Shown here in pieces: positions 38,960-48,048 of a DNA stretch of 64,000 nucleotides (within the stretch, counting starts at the first letter, position 1; each line of letters starts with the position of its first letter). This DNA is from a bacterium SCSIO 12741. GTDB lineage: Bacteria > Bacteroidota > Bacteroidia > Flavobacteriales_G > Salibacteraceae. The stretch spans positions 4,030,594 to 4,094,593 of the forward strand of contig CP073749.1 of NCBI GenBank assembly GCA_024398055.1. The letters are read 5' to 3'. A program made the translations under genes and the position numbers. The notes under the pieces were generated by a model. The model made no database searches. It worked only from the letters and a program-made list of their open reading frames with translations, and was not told the DNA's origin.

Positions 38960-39862
38960 CTAAGCTGAAAGAGAGCCTTTGAATAATCGTTTTACAAAAA
39001 ACACTAAATCAAAGGCCAGTAAATTGAAATAAATCACAAAAATGAGCGGCCAGGTAGCCAGCAGTTGCAAGCGTTGTCCTAAAGTCACTTTGGCAATAAA
39101 CACTACTTTGAGGTATTCCAGGGGGATTTTCCAATGTGGAAAAAGAACCCACTTCTTCTTGGAATACAAAACTCGGGTATAGCGTTTAAATCGCTTTTCC
39201 TTGGATTCCTTTTCGCGAACTTCCCTTCGATACCAAATAGCCTCGGGCTCAAAGGTAATGTGGCCGATCAAAGCCATCTCCGAAAGCATCAAAGCTCCCG
39301 AGCCAAACATTTCCAACTGAAGCCGGGTTTTTCTCAAAATCGAAAGGTTGTAAATACCATACAACCCATTTTGATTATTGATCAATGTGGCGATAAATCG
39401 GAACAAAAGAATGTAAGAGGAGGTATCCACAAAACCGATCCGTTGATCCATTTCTTCTCCCTTTTCATCAATCATGATGGTTTTGGGAGCTACCAGGGCA
39501 ATGTTGTCATTCTTTACAATGGCTTGGTACAGCTTATTCACGTATCCCGGAGACCATAAGTCATGAGCTCCAGCCAGAATAAAGTACTTACCCGTGGATT
39601 TATGAATCAAAGTATTGAAATTCTGTATGATTCCCACGTTCCTCGGTTGCCGGTGGTACTTGATCAGTTCAGGGTATTTCTGAACATATTCCTGGGCCAT
39701 TTCACCCGTACCATCATCCGAAGCGTTGTCGGAAATCAGAATTTCAAAAGAAGCATCAATCTTCTGTGCCAGAATGGAATCTAAGGTGCTTTGAATATAA
39801 GCCGCTTCATTATAGACCATCAACCCGATTGTAACCTGCGGGCCGGTATTGCTTTCTGGCAT
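38960..39862 (-). CDS. Family 2 glycosyltransferase
   Basis: A 300-residue GT-A enzyme. The N-terminal block V-T-I-G-L-M-V-Y-N-E-A-A-Y-I, S-D-N-A-S-D-D-G-T near 45-53 and L-A-G-A-H-D near 97-102 (in the position of the DxD metal motif) match GT2. Two hydrophobic stretches near the C-terminus (about 255-290) could anchor it to the membrane. It is the only clear glycosyltransferase in the operon, so further sugars would have to be added by enzymes outside the window. Confidence 0.88.
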   Translation of the reverse strand: MPESNTGPQVTIGLMVYNEAAYIQSTLDSILAQKIDASFEILISDNASDDGTGEMAQEYVQKYPELIKYHRQPRNVGIIQNFNTLIHKSTGKYFILAGAHDLWSPGYVNKLYQAIVKNDNIALVAPKTIMIDEKGEEMDQRIGFVDTSSYILLFRFIATLINNQNGLYGIYNLSILRKTRLQLEMFGSGALMLSEMALIGHITFEPEAIWYRREVREKESKEKRFKRYTRVLYSKKKWVLFPHWKIPLEYLKVVFIAKVTLGQRLQLLATWPLIFVIYFNLLAFDLVFFVKRLFKGSLSA

Positions 39863-39873
39863 AGTTACCGTTG

Positions 39874-40608
39874 CTATTTGGTTCTTTTTAAGTAACCTCT
39901 TTTGGCTACTGTAAGCTGCAATTTCTGGTGAATTTCTTCATCGATTTCAAAGGCATCATTTTCCTTCAAGAATGCATCTACAGCAGTTTGAGGATTATCA
40001 CCCACGTCCCAAGGTCTGTTGGTAAAGAATCCTTTTGGCAAGTATTCAACCACGGTATCGAATACAACTAAGTAACTGTCTTTGGTTACAAATTCGTTGT
40101 ACAATTTCAATTCATCGTATACGTGCTGATGAGTGTGGTTAGAGTCGAGAACAACCATAACCTTCTTCTTGCCCTCAGCCATTTTACGCACTTGCTCAAT
40201 AATATCGGGATCTGTAGCCCCACCTTCGATCAAGTGAATTCGCTTGAACATTTTGTGGTTTTCAATTTCTTCCCGGTTGTGAGAACGAATGTCGATATCC
40301 ACACCTACAATCTCTCCATGACCGATAAGCTCCATCAATGAAGCGTATAGAATAAGGGAACCTCCATGAGCAATACCTGTTTCGATGATCAGGTCTGGTT
40401 GTACCTTCCAGATCACCTCTTGCATCGCTACAATATCTTGAGGATACTGAATGATGGGACGACCCATCCAGGAAAAATTATACGAGTATTCCACACGCAT
40501 CGACTCTTCCATAAAGCGGGTGCTCAAGTCATTTAATACTTCGTTTTCACCTTGCTTTCGGATACGTTCTTTTCTCTCTTCCTGAAATTTTTTGATTTCG
40601 TCACTCAT
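39874..40608 (-). CDS. CmcI-type methyltransferase/hydroxylase family protein
   Basis: A 244-residue protein of the cephalosporin hydroxylase (CmcI) family, a class I SAM-dependent fold. Key motif: D-L-I-I-E-T-G-I-A-H-G-G-S-L-I-L-Y-A (about 73-90), then I-V-G-V-D-I-D-I-R (107-115) and V-V-L-D-S-N-H-T-H (about 151-159), with conserved metal-binding type Asp/His residues. In polysaccharide loci members of this family probably O-methylate sugars. It overlaps the upstream epimerase gene by 8 bp. Confidence 0.85.
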   Translation of the reverse strand: MSDEIKKFQEERKERIRKQGENEVLNDLSTRFMEESMRVEYSYNFSWMGRPIIQYPQDIVAMQEVIWKVQPDLIIETGIAHGGSLILYASLMELIGHGEIVGVDIDIRSHNREEIENHKMFKRIHLIEGGATDPDIIEQVRKMAEGKKKVMVVLDSNHTHQHVYDELKLYNEFVTKDSYLVVFDTVVEYLPKGFFTNRPWDVGDNPQTAVDAFLKENDAFEIDEEIHQKLQLTVAKRGYLKRTK

Positions 40609-41458
40609 GGGTATATAGTCTTCTAATTTTCAATAATTTTTCACTGCTGCCCCAAAACTTCATGGCTTCGTAATCGGGGTAGGGGTAATGCCCCAAATTT
40701 AGTTCAATCTGTTGGTTCACGGAGGCCAGGTGTCGCTCAACCAAGGTTTTCACCGAAACGGGGTCTCCACTGCCACAATTCACCACGCCTTCGTATTCGT
40801 TTTGAAGGGCAATGTCGTTAATATTTCGTGCTGCATCTGCCACCGGGATAAAGTCTCTAACCTGATCTCCCATGGACATGTTAAAGGTTGTTTGCCCTTC
40901 TTCCAAGGCCCGGTCCAGTTGAGATAGCAAGGACTTAGCCTGCTGGCCTTTGCCGTAAGGATAAAACAGGCGTACCCATTTAAGATGGAAAGGAGTCACC
41001 TTGTTTAGCTCCTCTAAAAACTTGCGTAAGGTATCCTTGGCCAGTCCATAGGCAACGGTAGGCCGGGTATCTTGTTCTTCGTTCAATTCTCCTTCCTGTA
41101 AACCATATTCCAGGCAGGTGCCAACAACGGTCAAGTCCTGCAATCCATCGGCAATGAGGTTTTTCAGGAATTGGTAATTGGGAAACAAGGCTTCTTCCAG
41201 GTGGTAGATATCCTTAAAGTTGTTGAGTCTTTGCCAAGCCAGGTGAATCACTTTATCCGGTTTGCCCAGGCGAATGAAAGCGTTTTCCCCATCCTTCATG
41301 TAATCCAAAGGAATGTAGGTCACTTTGCCCTTCCAGGAGGCTTTGGCTGCCTTCTCTTCATTCACGGAGGTACAAATCACTTCGATACCTCGATCCAAAA
41401 GATTTTGAACCACATAGGTTCCCACAAATCCGGTAGCGCCTGTTACCAGTACCTTCAT
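40601..41458 (-). CDS. NAD-dependent epimerase/dehydratase
   Basis: A 285-residue extended short-chain dehydrogenase. Rossmann motif V-T-G-A-T-G-F-V-G-T-Y (5-15) and the catalytic pair Y-G-L-A-K (about 138-142). It probably reduces or epimerises the 4-keto group of the C-methylated sugar produced upstream. It overlaps the C-methyltransferase gene by 4 bp and the CmcI-like gene by 8 bp. Confidence 0.88.
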   Translation of the reverse strand: MKVLVTGATGFVGTYVVQNLLDRGIEVICTSVNEEKAAKASWKGKVTYIPLDYMKDGENAFIRLGKPDKVIHLAWQRLNNFKDIYHLEEALFPNYQFLKNLIADGLQDLTVVGTCLEYGLQEGELNEEQDTRPTVAYGLAKDTLRKFLEELNKVTPFHLKWVRLFYPYGKGQQAKSLLSQLDRALEEGQTTFNMSMGDQVRDFIPVADAARNINDIALQNEYEGVVNCGSGDPVSVKTLVERHLASVNQQIELNLGHYPYPDYEAMKFWGSSEKLLKIRRLYTHE

Positions 41459-42681
41459 ACTTTGGACAATTCTGGAATGGCCACCATAAATTCAGCACCC
41501 CATTCTTGGGTATAGCTCAATTGATTAATGATTTCATCTTTAATATTCCAAGGAAGAATCAGGATGTAATCGGGTTTTGTTTGGCGCAACTCTGACTCAT
41601 CAACCACGGGAATGTGGCAACCAGGCAGATACTTACCTTGTTTATGTGGAGATGCATCTACTACATATTGAATGAGTTCTGTGCCCACTTCGCAGTAGTT
41701 TAAGAGGGTGTTTCCTTTAGCAGCTGCACCATATCCTACAACCGATTTTCCTTCAGCTTTAGCGGTTTTGAGGAATTCCAGCAAATCATCTTTTACCTTA
41801 TCCGATTTGCCCTGAAAACCTTCGTAGTAGGCCAGGGTAGTCATTCCAATGCTCTTTTCTTTTTCAAGCAAAGCTTCATATCGATTGGATACTTCTTTGC
41901 TGCTATCCTCAGCGTGTTTACCGTATATTCTCAAAGATCCACCATGGGTTGGAATTTCCTCCACATCAAACAGCTGTAGGCCAAAGCTTTCAAAAATTCG
42001 GCTTACGGTGGTCAATGATAAGTAAGAGAAGTGCTCGTGGTAAATGGTATCAAACTGATTGTTAGCTACCAACTGCATCAGGTGTGGAAATTCCATCGTA
42101 ATCACACCTTCTTCATTAAGCATGGCTTTGAGGCCTTTTACAAAATCGTTGATGTCTGGCACGTGAGCCAACACGTTGTTTCCAATTAACAGGTCCGCGC
42201 CACGCCCTTCTGATTTCAGGCGATGCGCAATTTCTTCACCAAAGAATTCTTTTACCGACTCAATGCCCTTAGCGATGGCGGCATCGGCTGTGTTTCCAGT
42301 CGGTTCAATACCCAGCACCGGAATGTTTTGTTGGTGGAAATACTGGAGTAGATACCCATCGTTGGAGGCTACTTCAACCACTTGATTATTGGAATCTAAT
42401 CCAAAGCGCTCAATCATTTGCTCGGAGTACTTCTTGCAGTGAGCCAGCCAGCTCTTGGAAATAGAGGAGAAGTAAACGTAGTCGTTCGAGAAAATCTCGT
42501 GAGCATTTTTAAATTCATCGATCTGTACCAGAAAGCATTCTTCGCACACATGGATGTGTAAGGGGTAAAAAGCTTCAGGCTTATCCAGTTGATCCGCGGT
42601 CAGGAATGAGTTGGATGGAGGAGAGGTCTTGAGGTCTACAAAAGTGGTGGTGAGTTCAGTTTGACAATGTCTACATTTCAT
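41455..42681 (-). CDS. Sugar C-methyltransferase (NovU/TylCIII type)
   Basis: A 408-residue SAM-dependent C-methyltransferase. The N-terminal zinc-binding region has C-R-H-C near residue 3 and C-E-E-C near residue 45; the methyltransferase domain has V-V-E-V-A-S-N-D-G-Y-L-L-Q (about 97-109); the C-terminal half has G-Y-G-A-A-A-K-G-N-T-L-L-N-Y (about 315-328), the usual C-terminal family signature. Such enzymes methylate C3 of 4-keto-6-deoxy sugars, giving branched sugars. Overlaps rfbC-like by 11 bp. Confidence 0.9.
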   Translation of the reverse strand: MKCRHCQTELTTTFVDLKTSPPSNSFLTADQLDKPEAFYPLHIHVCEECFLVQIDEFKNAHEIFSNDYVYFSSISKSWLAHCKKYSEQMIERFGLDSNNQVVEVASNDGYLLQYFHQQNIPVLGIEPTGNTADAAIAKGIESVKEFFGEEIAHRLKSEGRGADLLIGNNVLAHVPDINDFVKGLKAMLNEEGVITMEFPHLMQLVANNQFDTIYHEHFSYLSLTTVSRIFESFGLQLFDVEEIPTHGGSLRIYGKHAEDSSKEVSNRYEALLEKEKSIGMTTLAYYEGFQGKSDKVKDDLLEFLKTAKAEGKSVVGYGAAAKGNTLLNYCEVGTELIQYVVDASPHKQGKYLPGCHIPVVDESELRQTKPDYILILPWNIKDEIINQLSYTQEWGAEFMVAIPELSKV

Positions 42682-43228
42682 GGTCCAGACCGTTAAAGTT
42701 TTTATCTAAGAATTTGTGAGAAAGATCTCGTTCAGAAATGATTATGGGCTCAAATGGCCATTCGATTCCTACTTGTGGATCGTCATATCTAAAAGCCCCT
42801 TCGCAAGAAGGAGTGTAAAAATCAGTGTGATGATAGAGTAGGCGGGTATCGTCTTCACGGGTAATGAATCCATGAGCGCAACCGGCTGGAATACACACTA
42901 CCGTTTTGTTTTCGGCAGAAAGCTCTATCGAAGTCCATTGAAGAAAGGTAGGCGAGTTTTTTCTCAAATCTACCACTACGTCAAAGGCGGCACCTTGAAT
43001 GCAGGTAACCAGTTTATCTTCCTGGGAAGGAAGGTTTTGAAAGTGCATACCGCGAAGCACACCCTTCTTATTGTTGATGGATATGTTGGTTTGTACAACC
43101 GGACGATGGATGCCTACCTTCTTTAATTCGTCGGCACAGTAAAGGCGAAAAAAGCCTCCGCGGTCATCTTCCAACACTCTTGGCGCAATCTCAAAGACGC
43201 CCTTTATTTGGGTTTCGGTAAACTGCAT
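42671..43228 (-). CDS. dTDP-4-dehydrorhamnose 3,5-epimerase-like protein
   Basis: A 185-residue cupin of the RmlC/RfbC family. The substrate-binding and catalytic block K-G-V-L-R-G-M-H-F-Q (about 53-62), V-V-D-L-R (85-89), A-G-C-A-H-G-F (112-118) and the Y-x-x-x-C-E-G-A segment near 140 are all present. In this operon the substrate is probably CDP-linked (the neighbours make CDP-4-keto-6-deoxyglucose) rather than dTDP-linked. Start coincides with the last base of the CDP-glucose dehydratase gene. Confidence 0.88.
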   Translation of the reverse strand: MQFTETQIKGVFEIAPRVLEDDRGGFFRLYCADELKKVGIHRPVVQTNISINNKKGVLRGMHFQNLPSQEDKLVTCIQGAAFDVVVDLRKNSPTFLQWTSIELSAENKTVVCIPAGCAHGFITREDDTRLLYHHTDFYTPSCEGAFRYDDPQVGIEWPFEPIIISERDLSHKFLDKNFNGLDHEM

Positions 43229-44307
43229 TAACTCAACCAGCTTAATTTTCGCTTGGAAGCATCATCGATGTAGGCCATCAAATCGCTTTCTGTAGATAGT
43301 TCTCCGGATTGAATAAAGTTTAAGTACCAATCAGCGGTTCGATTCACGGCTTCTTCAATGTTCCAAATCGGTTCCCAGGAAAGCTCATTTTTAACCTTGT
43401 CGATGTCGAGCATGAGCAAGTTCGCTTCGTGTGCCGTTGGGTTCGGAGCAAACTCCACGTTTACTTCTCCCGTGGTTCGGGCCATAATTTGCTTTAAAAT
43501 ATCTCCTACTGAGATGCAGTCTTCCTGCTGAGGGCCGATATTCCAGGCTGAAGCAAAACCTTGATCGCCTTCCAGTAGCTTACGACCCAATTCCAGGTAA
43601 ATGGAAATCGGTTCCAGCACGTGTTGCCAGGGACGAACCGCACCAGGATTTCGGATGGAAAGTGTCTCGCCATTTTTTATGGCCTTAAACACATCAGGAA
43701 TCAATCTGTTTTTCGACCAATCCCCACCGCCAATCACATTTCCTGCACGGGCTGTGGCCAGCAAACAAGCGTGATTTTCCAGAAAGGAGCGGCGAAAAGA
43801 ACTGGATAATATTTCGGAACATGCCTTGGAGGAACTATAAGGATCGTAGCCTCCCAGGGCATTGGTTTCTTTGTAGTAATGGTGTTTTTCGTGGTTCTCG
43901 TAAACCTTGTCCGTGGTCACATTCACCAAGGCACGAACCGAATCGCAGTGTCGGGCTGCTTCAAGTACATGTAGCGTACCCATTACGTTGGATTCGTAGG
44001 TGTAGATCGGGTCGTCGTATGAATCTAACACCAGGGGCTGTGCAGCCAGGTGAAAGATGACGTCCGGTTTAACGGAATCAACTACTTGTTTAATGGATGC
44101 CGCATTTCGAATATCACCGTAGTGATTGTGGCAGTTTACCTGAAGTCGATCGAAGTGATCTGCATTGGCATAATTCTCCAGCGAAAATCCGTGAACCTCA
44201 GCCCCCAGTTTTTCCAACCAAAGACTTAACCAACTTCCTTTAAATCCGTTGTGGCCGGTTACCAGAACGGTTTTTCCTGTGTATACTCCTCCAAACAGGG
44301 ATTGCAT
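43228..44307 (-). CDS. rfbG: CDP-glucose 4,6-dehydratase
   Basis: About 359 residues. Rossmann motif V-L-V-T-G-H-N-G-F-K-G-S-W-L (about 14-27), T-T-D-K-V-Y-E-N (catalytic Thr/Asp region near 124) and the Y-x-x-x-K pair in Y-S-S-S-K-A-C-S-E. It turns CDP-glucose into CDP-4-keto-6-deoxyglucose. The start at 44307 makes a TAATG junction with the cytidylyltransferase stop; the upstream ATG at 44322 would add five residues. Between rfbF and the 3,5-epimerase. Confidence 0.93.
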   Translation of the reverse strand: MQSLFGGVYTGKTVLVTGHNGFKGSWLSLWLEKLGAEVHGFSLENYANADHFDRLQVNCHNHYGDIRNAASIKQVVDSVKPDVIFHLAAQPLVLDSYDDPIYTYESNVMGTLHVLEAARHCDSVRALVNVTTDKVYENHEKHHYYKETNALGGYDPYSSSKACSEILSSSFRRSFLENHACLLATARAGNVIGGGDWSKNRLIPDVFKAIKNGETLSIRNPGAVRPWQHVLEPISIYLELGRKLLEGDQGFASAWNIGPQQEDCISVGDILKQIMARTTGEVNVEFAPNPTAHEANLLMLDIDKVKNELSWEPIWNIEEAVNRTADWYLNFIQSGELSTESDLMAYIDDASKRKLSWLS

Positions 44308-45083
44308 TACCAAACTTTCCATTTAGCTTCACCAGATTGCCAGAGGCCTTCCAGTTCTTGTTTATCTCTTAATGCATCCATACACTTCCAGAAGCCATGA
44401 TGTTTGTATGCGGCCAATTGATTATCACTTGCCAGGTTCACCAGCGGGTAATCTTCCCACATCGTTTCGTCGCTGTCGTCACCCAAATAATCGAGTACTT
44501 GGGGCTCCAAAACAAAGAAGCCTCCGTTGATCCAGTGCCCGTCACCCTTGGGCTTTTCCATGAATTTAGTCACCGATCCATCTTCTTCAATTTCAAGGGA
44601 ACCAAATTTTCCTGCAGGTTGAATAGAGGTAACGGTCGCTAACTTTTTATTTTTCTTGTGAAAGTCGATCAATTCGTTGATGTTCACGTCCGAAACACCA
44701 TCTCCATAGGTGAGCATAAAGGTTTCATTACCCAAGTGCTCTTTGACTCGTTTGAGTCGACCTGCGGTCATGGTATGCAGACCTGTGTCAATCAGTGTGA
44801 CCTTAAAGGATTCGGATTTGGACTGGTGAATTTCGAGGTTGTTGTTGGCCAGATCGATAGTTACATCAGAGTTGTGTAAGAAGTAGTTCATAAAGTACTC
44901 CTTAATCATGTACCCTTTGTAGCCCAAACAAATGATGAAATCGTTGAATCCGTAGTGCTCATACGATTTCATTACATGCCAGAGAATAGGTTTTCCACCA
45001 ATCTCAATCATGGGCTTGGGTTTAAGGTACGATTCTTCAGAGATTCTGGTCCCAAAACCACCGGCAAATATCACTACTTTCAT
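44307..45083 (-). CDS. rfbF: Glucose-1-phosphate cytidylyltransferase
   Basis: A 258-residue nucleotidyltransferase making CDP-glucose. N-terminal signature V-I-F-A-G-G-F-G-T-R-I-S-E-E-S (4-18) with P-K-P-M-I-E-I-G-G-K-P-I-L-W-H (22-36); T-Y-G-D-G-V-S-D-V near 128-136 is the metal-binding block. It is the first gene of the polysaccharide operon and carries a TATATTTG promoter box 34 bp upstream. Confidence 0.95.
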   Translation of the reverse strand: MKVVIFAGGFGTRISEESYLKPKPMIEIGGKPILWHVMKSYEHYGFNDFIICLGYKGYMIKEYFMNYFLHNSDVTIDLANNNLEIHQSKSESFKVTLIDTGLHTMTAGRLKRVKEHLGNETFMLTYGDGVSDVNINELIDFHKKNKKLATVTSIQPAGKFGSLEIEEDGSVTKFMEKPKGDGHWINGGFFVLEPQVLDYLGDDSDETMWEDYPLVNLASDNQLAAYKHHGFWKCMDALRDKQELEGLWQSGEAKWKVW

Positions 45084-45116
45084 GTCCTAAAAATCCTTCA
45101 TTTGGGGTTGAATCCG

Positions 45117-45124
45117 CAAATATA
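45117..45124 (-). promoter_or_regulatory. Promoter box of the CDP-sugar operon
   Basis: Read on the minus strand the sequence is TATATTTG, a perfect fit to TAnnTTTG, 33 bases before the rfbF ATG. Confidence 0.5.
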
Positions 45125-45255
45125 TTGAAAGGATTGTTTAAACCTAAGAATGATTGTAGTTAGCTGGGAACATGACTTTGTTGAAAGGGAGTTTGGGTGC
45201 TTAAATCCGGTGTCTGGTAAAGGAAGTTTTTTCTCGATGTAGGATCTTCCAATCG

Positions 45256-46530
45256 CTACTGTGTTTTTTTCTTCTTTTTCGGTTCGGGAATCGGGATAGG
45301 CACGGTATTAATCTTGTCCTTGCTGCCTTTATAGTCTCCAATCTTTTTTCCTGCATAAGCCCCTGCTGCTATAAATGGAATAACAGGCCAGGCAACTCCT
45401 GCTGTAAATAAGCCGGCACCTGCCCCTATTAGGCTGCCGCCTCCCATAAACCATTGGCTTTGCTTCTTCTGTTCGTCTTCCGGTTTGGCTACCTCGGCTT
45501 CATTCCATTTTTTACTGGCTTCGATAAAGCTCTTACTGGGAAGGTCACGGTTTTGCAGAACAATGGATGGAGGCAACAAACGATGCCCGGATTTATCATT
45601 AATCCAGCCCCATTGAATACCGCCTAAGTATTTCCCTTTCATATCACCGGATAATCCGACGACCCGAACCTCGAAATGATCCTTCCCAAAAAACTCGTAG
45701 GTGGGTACATTTCCTTCTTCTACATTGTGGACTAAGGGTTGTTTTTCTGCATTGTAATACCTGGATACCGCAGGTAGGTCATACAACTGAGCCTTACCAA
45801 CTTCGGTTGGTGTTACATGGGCAGGATACCTACCCAGCGCATTTCTATCGCTATCGGGCACAGGATCAAGTTCCAAATGTTCCTTTTTGCCTTCTGCTCC
45901 ATACATAGGGTGGTCGGTTCGAAATTCGGCCTTGTTGCTGTAGCTCTCTCCTAAAGAATCGATGTGATGTTGTTCCGAGTTTTCGATGGAGATTCGTTTG
46001 AAAAAGTCACTCACATTTCCCTTTTCAAAGGCCTCTACCTTTTTACCATGGCCACGTTTATGGTACTCCTTGATTTTTACATCGGAATTTTTCCTGGTTT
46101 TCTCAACCTCGTTAAAATGGACCCTGGAAAGACCCAAACTTTGTCGATTTACTTTTTGAATAAAACCATAAGTACCTTCTGCGACATGGTTTCGATTTGG
46201 GTTCCAATTCAGTTGAATTTCGGCACCTACTTTGTTCCTATTTTCATCACCTGGCCATATCTTATAGGTCGTGGCGTCGAATTCCCCAAACCTATTCTTC
46301 ACTTTGCTCGCTTGCAATTGAATCACATCTCCGGCAAGGCTTCCTTTGTCCAAATGACTGGAATCGTTCACAGGTAGGCCTTTTTTGGCCTGTACCACGT
46401 GTTGAATGAGTCCTGAGGGCCGACGTTTGTCAAAGGCAGATATGGTTTGCGCTTGAGGCGGTTTTGAGGCCTTCAGTTGCGCAACGGGGATACTCCTAAC
46501 ACGATCAGCTTTGGGGGCAGATTTCAGCAT
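45256..46530 (-). CDS. Putative cargo-like protein with a DUF4157-type remnant
   Basis: A 424-residue protein of unrecognised core function. Residues 40-72 (H-V-V-Q-A-K-K-G-L-P-V-N-D-S-S-H-L) resemble the tail of the DUF4157 region in proteins loaded into extracellular contractile injection systems, where H-V-V-Q-Q and V-N-D-D-x-x-L-E-x-E-A-D are typical. A large basic central domain follows, then a glycine-rich hydrophobic segment (about 367-400, glycine-zipper-like) and a basic tail ending in K-K-K-K-K. No signal peptide. No injection-system structural genes are in the window. Alternative: a polymorphic-type toxin. Confidence 0.7.
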   Translation of the reverse strand: MLKSAPKADRVRSIPVAQLKASKPPQAQTISAFDKRRPSGLIQHVVQAKKGLPVNDSSHLDKGSLAGDVIQLQASKVKNRFGEFDATTYKIWPGDENRNKVGAEIQLNWNPNRNHVAEGTYGFIQKVNRQSLGLSRVHFNEVEKTRKNSDVKIKEYHKRGHGKKVEAFEKGNVSDFFKRISIENSEQHHIDSLGESYSNKAEFRTDHPMYGAEGKKEHLELDPVPDSDRNALGRYPAHVTPTEVGKAQLYDLPAVSRYYNAEKQPLVHNVEEGNVPTYEFFGKDHFEVRVVGLSGDMKGKYLGGIQWGWINDKSGHRLLPPSIVLQNRDLPSKSFIEASKKWNEAEVAKPEDEQKKQSQWFMGGGSLIGAGAGLFTAGVAWPVIPFIAAGAYAGKKIGDYKGSKDKINTVPIPIPEPKKKKKTQ

Positions 46531-46582
46531 TGTTTAAGGTTTGATTCTGGAGGTCTAAATTAAACTTCTTTCGCCACAATGC

Positions 46583-48016
46583 CTAATTTGCCGGGCGCTC
46601 ATACAATTTCTTACCCATGATATAGGTGGCAGCAACGTTACGTTCATCACCCAGCATCATCAGCGCAAAAAGCTTGTCTTCTACATTGGGAGAATGAGAG
46701 ATACGTTCCTCCTGCAAATCGGTAGCTGCGAAATCCACAACGATGAAATCGGCTTCTTTACCGGTTTCAAAATTGCCGATATAGTTGTCCAGTTCCAGCG
46801 AACGGGCACCGCCTAAAGTGGCCAGGTAAAAGCCCTTGAAGGCAGACAATTTGTTGCGCTGCAACTGCTGAATTTTATAGCCTTCGTTGAGGGTTACGAA
46901 TTGAGACAGGGAAGTTCCAGCTCCAACGTCGGTTCCAATTCCCACTTTAATACCTAAGCTGTCTGCTTTTTTCAAATTGAAAAATCCGCTCCCCAAAAAC
47001 AAATTGGAGGTAGGGCAGTGTGACACGGCTGAATGGGTTTCCTGAAATAGCTTCCATTCCTCATCGGTAAGGTGAATGGAATGGGCAAAAACAGATCGAG
47101 GGCCTGTTAGTCCGTAATGGTGGTAGACATCCATGTAGCCATTCCGATCGGGAAACAGTTCGTTTACCCAGGCAATCTCATCGGTGTTTTCACTCATGTG
47201 GGTGTGCATCCATACATCTGGAAATTCTTTCATTAATTCTCCGGCTTTGTAGAGCTGTTCTGGAGTAGAGGTAGGGGCAAAGCGGGGAGTAACCGCATAT
47301 AACTGGCGACCTTTTTTATGCCATTTTTCAATAAGTTCCTTGGATTCCAAGTAGCCCTTTTCAGGGTTGTCGAGCAAATAGTCTGGAGCATTTCTGTCCA
47401 TGAGCACCTTGCCGGCAATCATTCGCATGTTTCTGTTGTGAGACTCTTCAAAAAAGGCTTCTGCCGATTCGGGATGAACGGTGGCAAATACCAAGGCTGA
47501 TGTAGTTCCGTTTTTCAGCAGCTGATCCAGGAAAAACTTCGACATTTTTTTAGAGTAGGCTTTGTCTTTGTATTTCCGCTCGGTGGGAAAGGTATAAGTA
47601 TCCAACCACTCCAGTAGCTGTTCACCGTATGCGGCCATCATTTCTACTTGAGGAAAATGAATGTGCGTATCAATAAAACCGGGCATAATGAGTTTGCCGG
47701 AGTAATCGATCACTTCGCCTTTGATTTTCGACTTTAATGCAGAGTAGGGACCTACTTCAACCACTTTTCCATCTTTTACAATGAGCAATCCGTTTTCGAA
47801 ATACTGAAAACTTTGCACCACGTCTACCTTAGCCGGATCCTCGAGGAAATGGAGAATAGCACCTCGGATGTAGAGAACGTCATTTTCTGTTGATGCCTCG
47901 GGAGTTTGGGATGGATTTTCCGACTTTTCCGGGATGCTGGTTGGTTCATTACAAGCATTAAGGAGAAATACTACGGCCAGTAATACGAGTACGATTCGCG
48001 ATGTTACACTTTTCAT
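46583..48016 (-). CDS. Lipoprotein guanine deaminase
   Basis: A 477-residue amidohydrolase. Metal motif F-I-D-T-H-I-H-F-P-Q (about 114-123), then V-T-P-R-F-A-P-T, W-M-H-T-H-M-S-E-N, A-H-S-I-H-L, S-N-L-F-L-G-S-G and I-G-T-D-V-G-A-G-T-S match guanine deaminase (guanine to xanthine plus ammonia). The enzyme is normally cytoplasmic, but here a lipoprotein signal (F-L-L-N-A-C, Cys22) plus a Ser/Pro/Glu linker precede it, so it should act outside the inner membrane. Probably paired with the Tsx-like porin upstream, 32 bp away. Confidence 0.92.
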   Translation of the reverse strand: MKSVTSRIVLVLLAVVFLLNACNEPTSIPEKSENPSQTPEASTENDVLYIRGAILHFLEDPAKVDVVQSFQYFENGLLIVKDGKVVEVGPYSALKSKIKGEVIDYSGKLIMPGFIDTHIHFPQVEMMAAYGEQLLEWLDTYTFPTERKYKDKAYSKKMSKFFLDQLLKNGTTSALVFATVHPESAEAFFEESHNRNMRMIAGKVLMDRNAPDYLLDNPEKGYLESKELIEKWHKKGRQLYAVTPRFAPTSTPEQLYKAGELMKEFPDVWMHTHMSENTDEIAWVNELFPDRNGYMDVYHHYGLTGPRSVFAHSIHLTDEEWKLFQETHSAVSHCPTSNLFLGSGFFNLKKADSLGIKVGIGTDVGAGTSLSQFVTLNEGYKIQQLQRNKLSAFKGFYLATLGGARSLELDNYIGNFETGKEADFIVVDFAATDLQEERISHSPNVEDKLFALMMLGDERNVAATYIMGKKLYERPAN

Positions 48017-48048
48017 GTTCGGTGTTTTTTAAAGGTTTTGCTTCGGGT

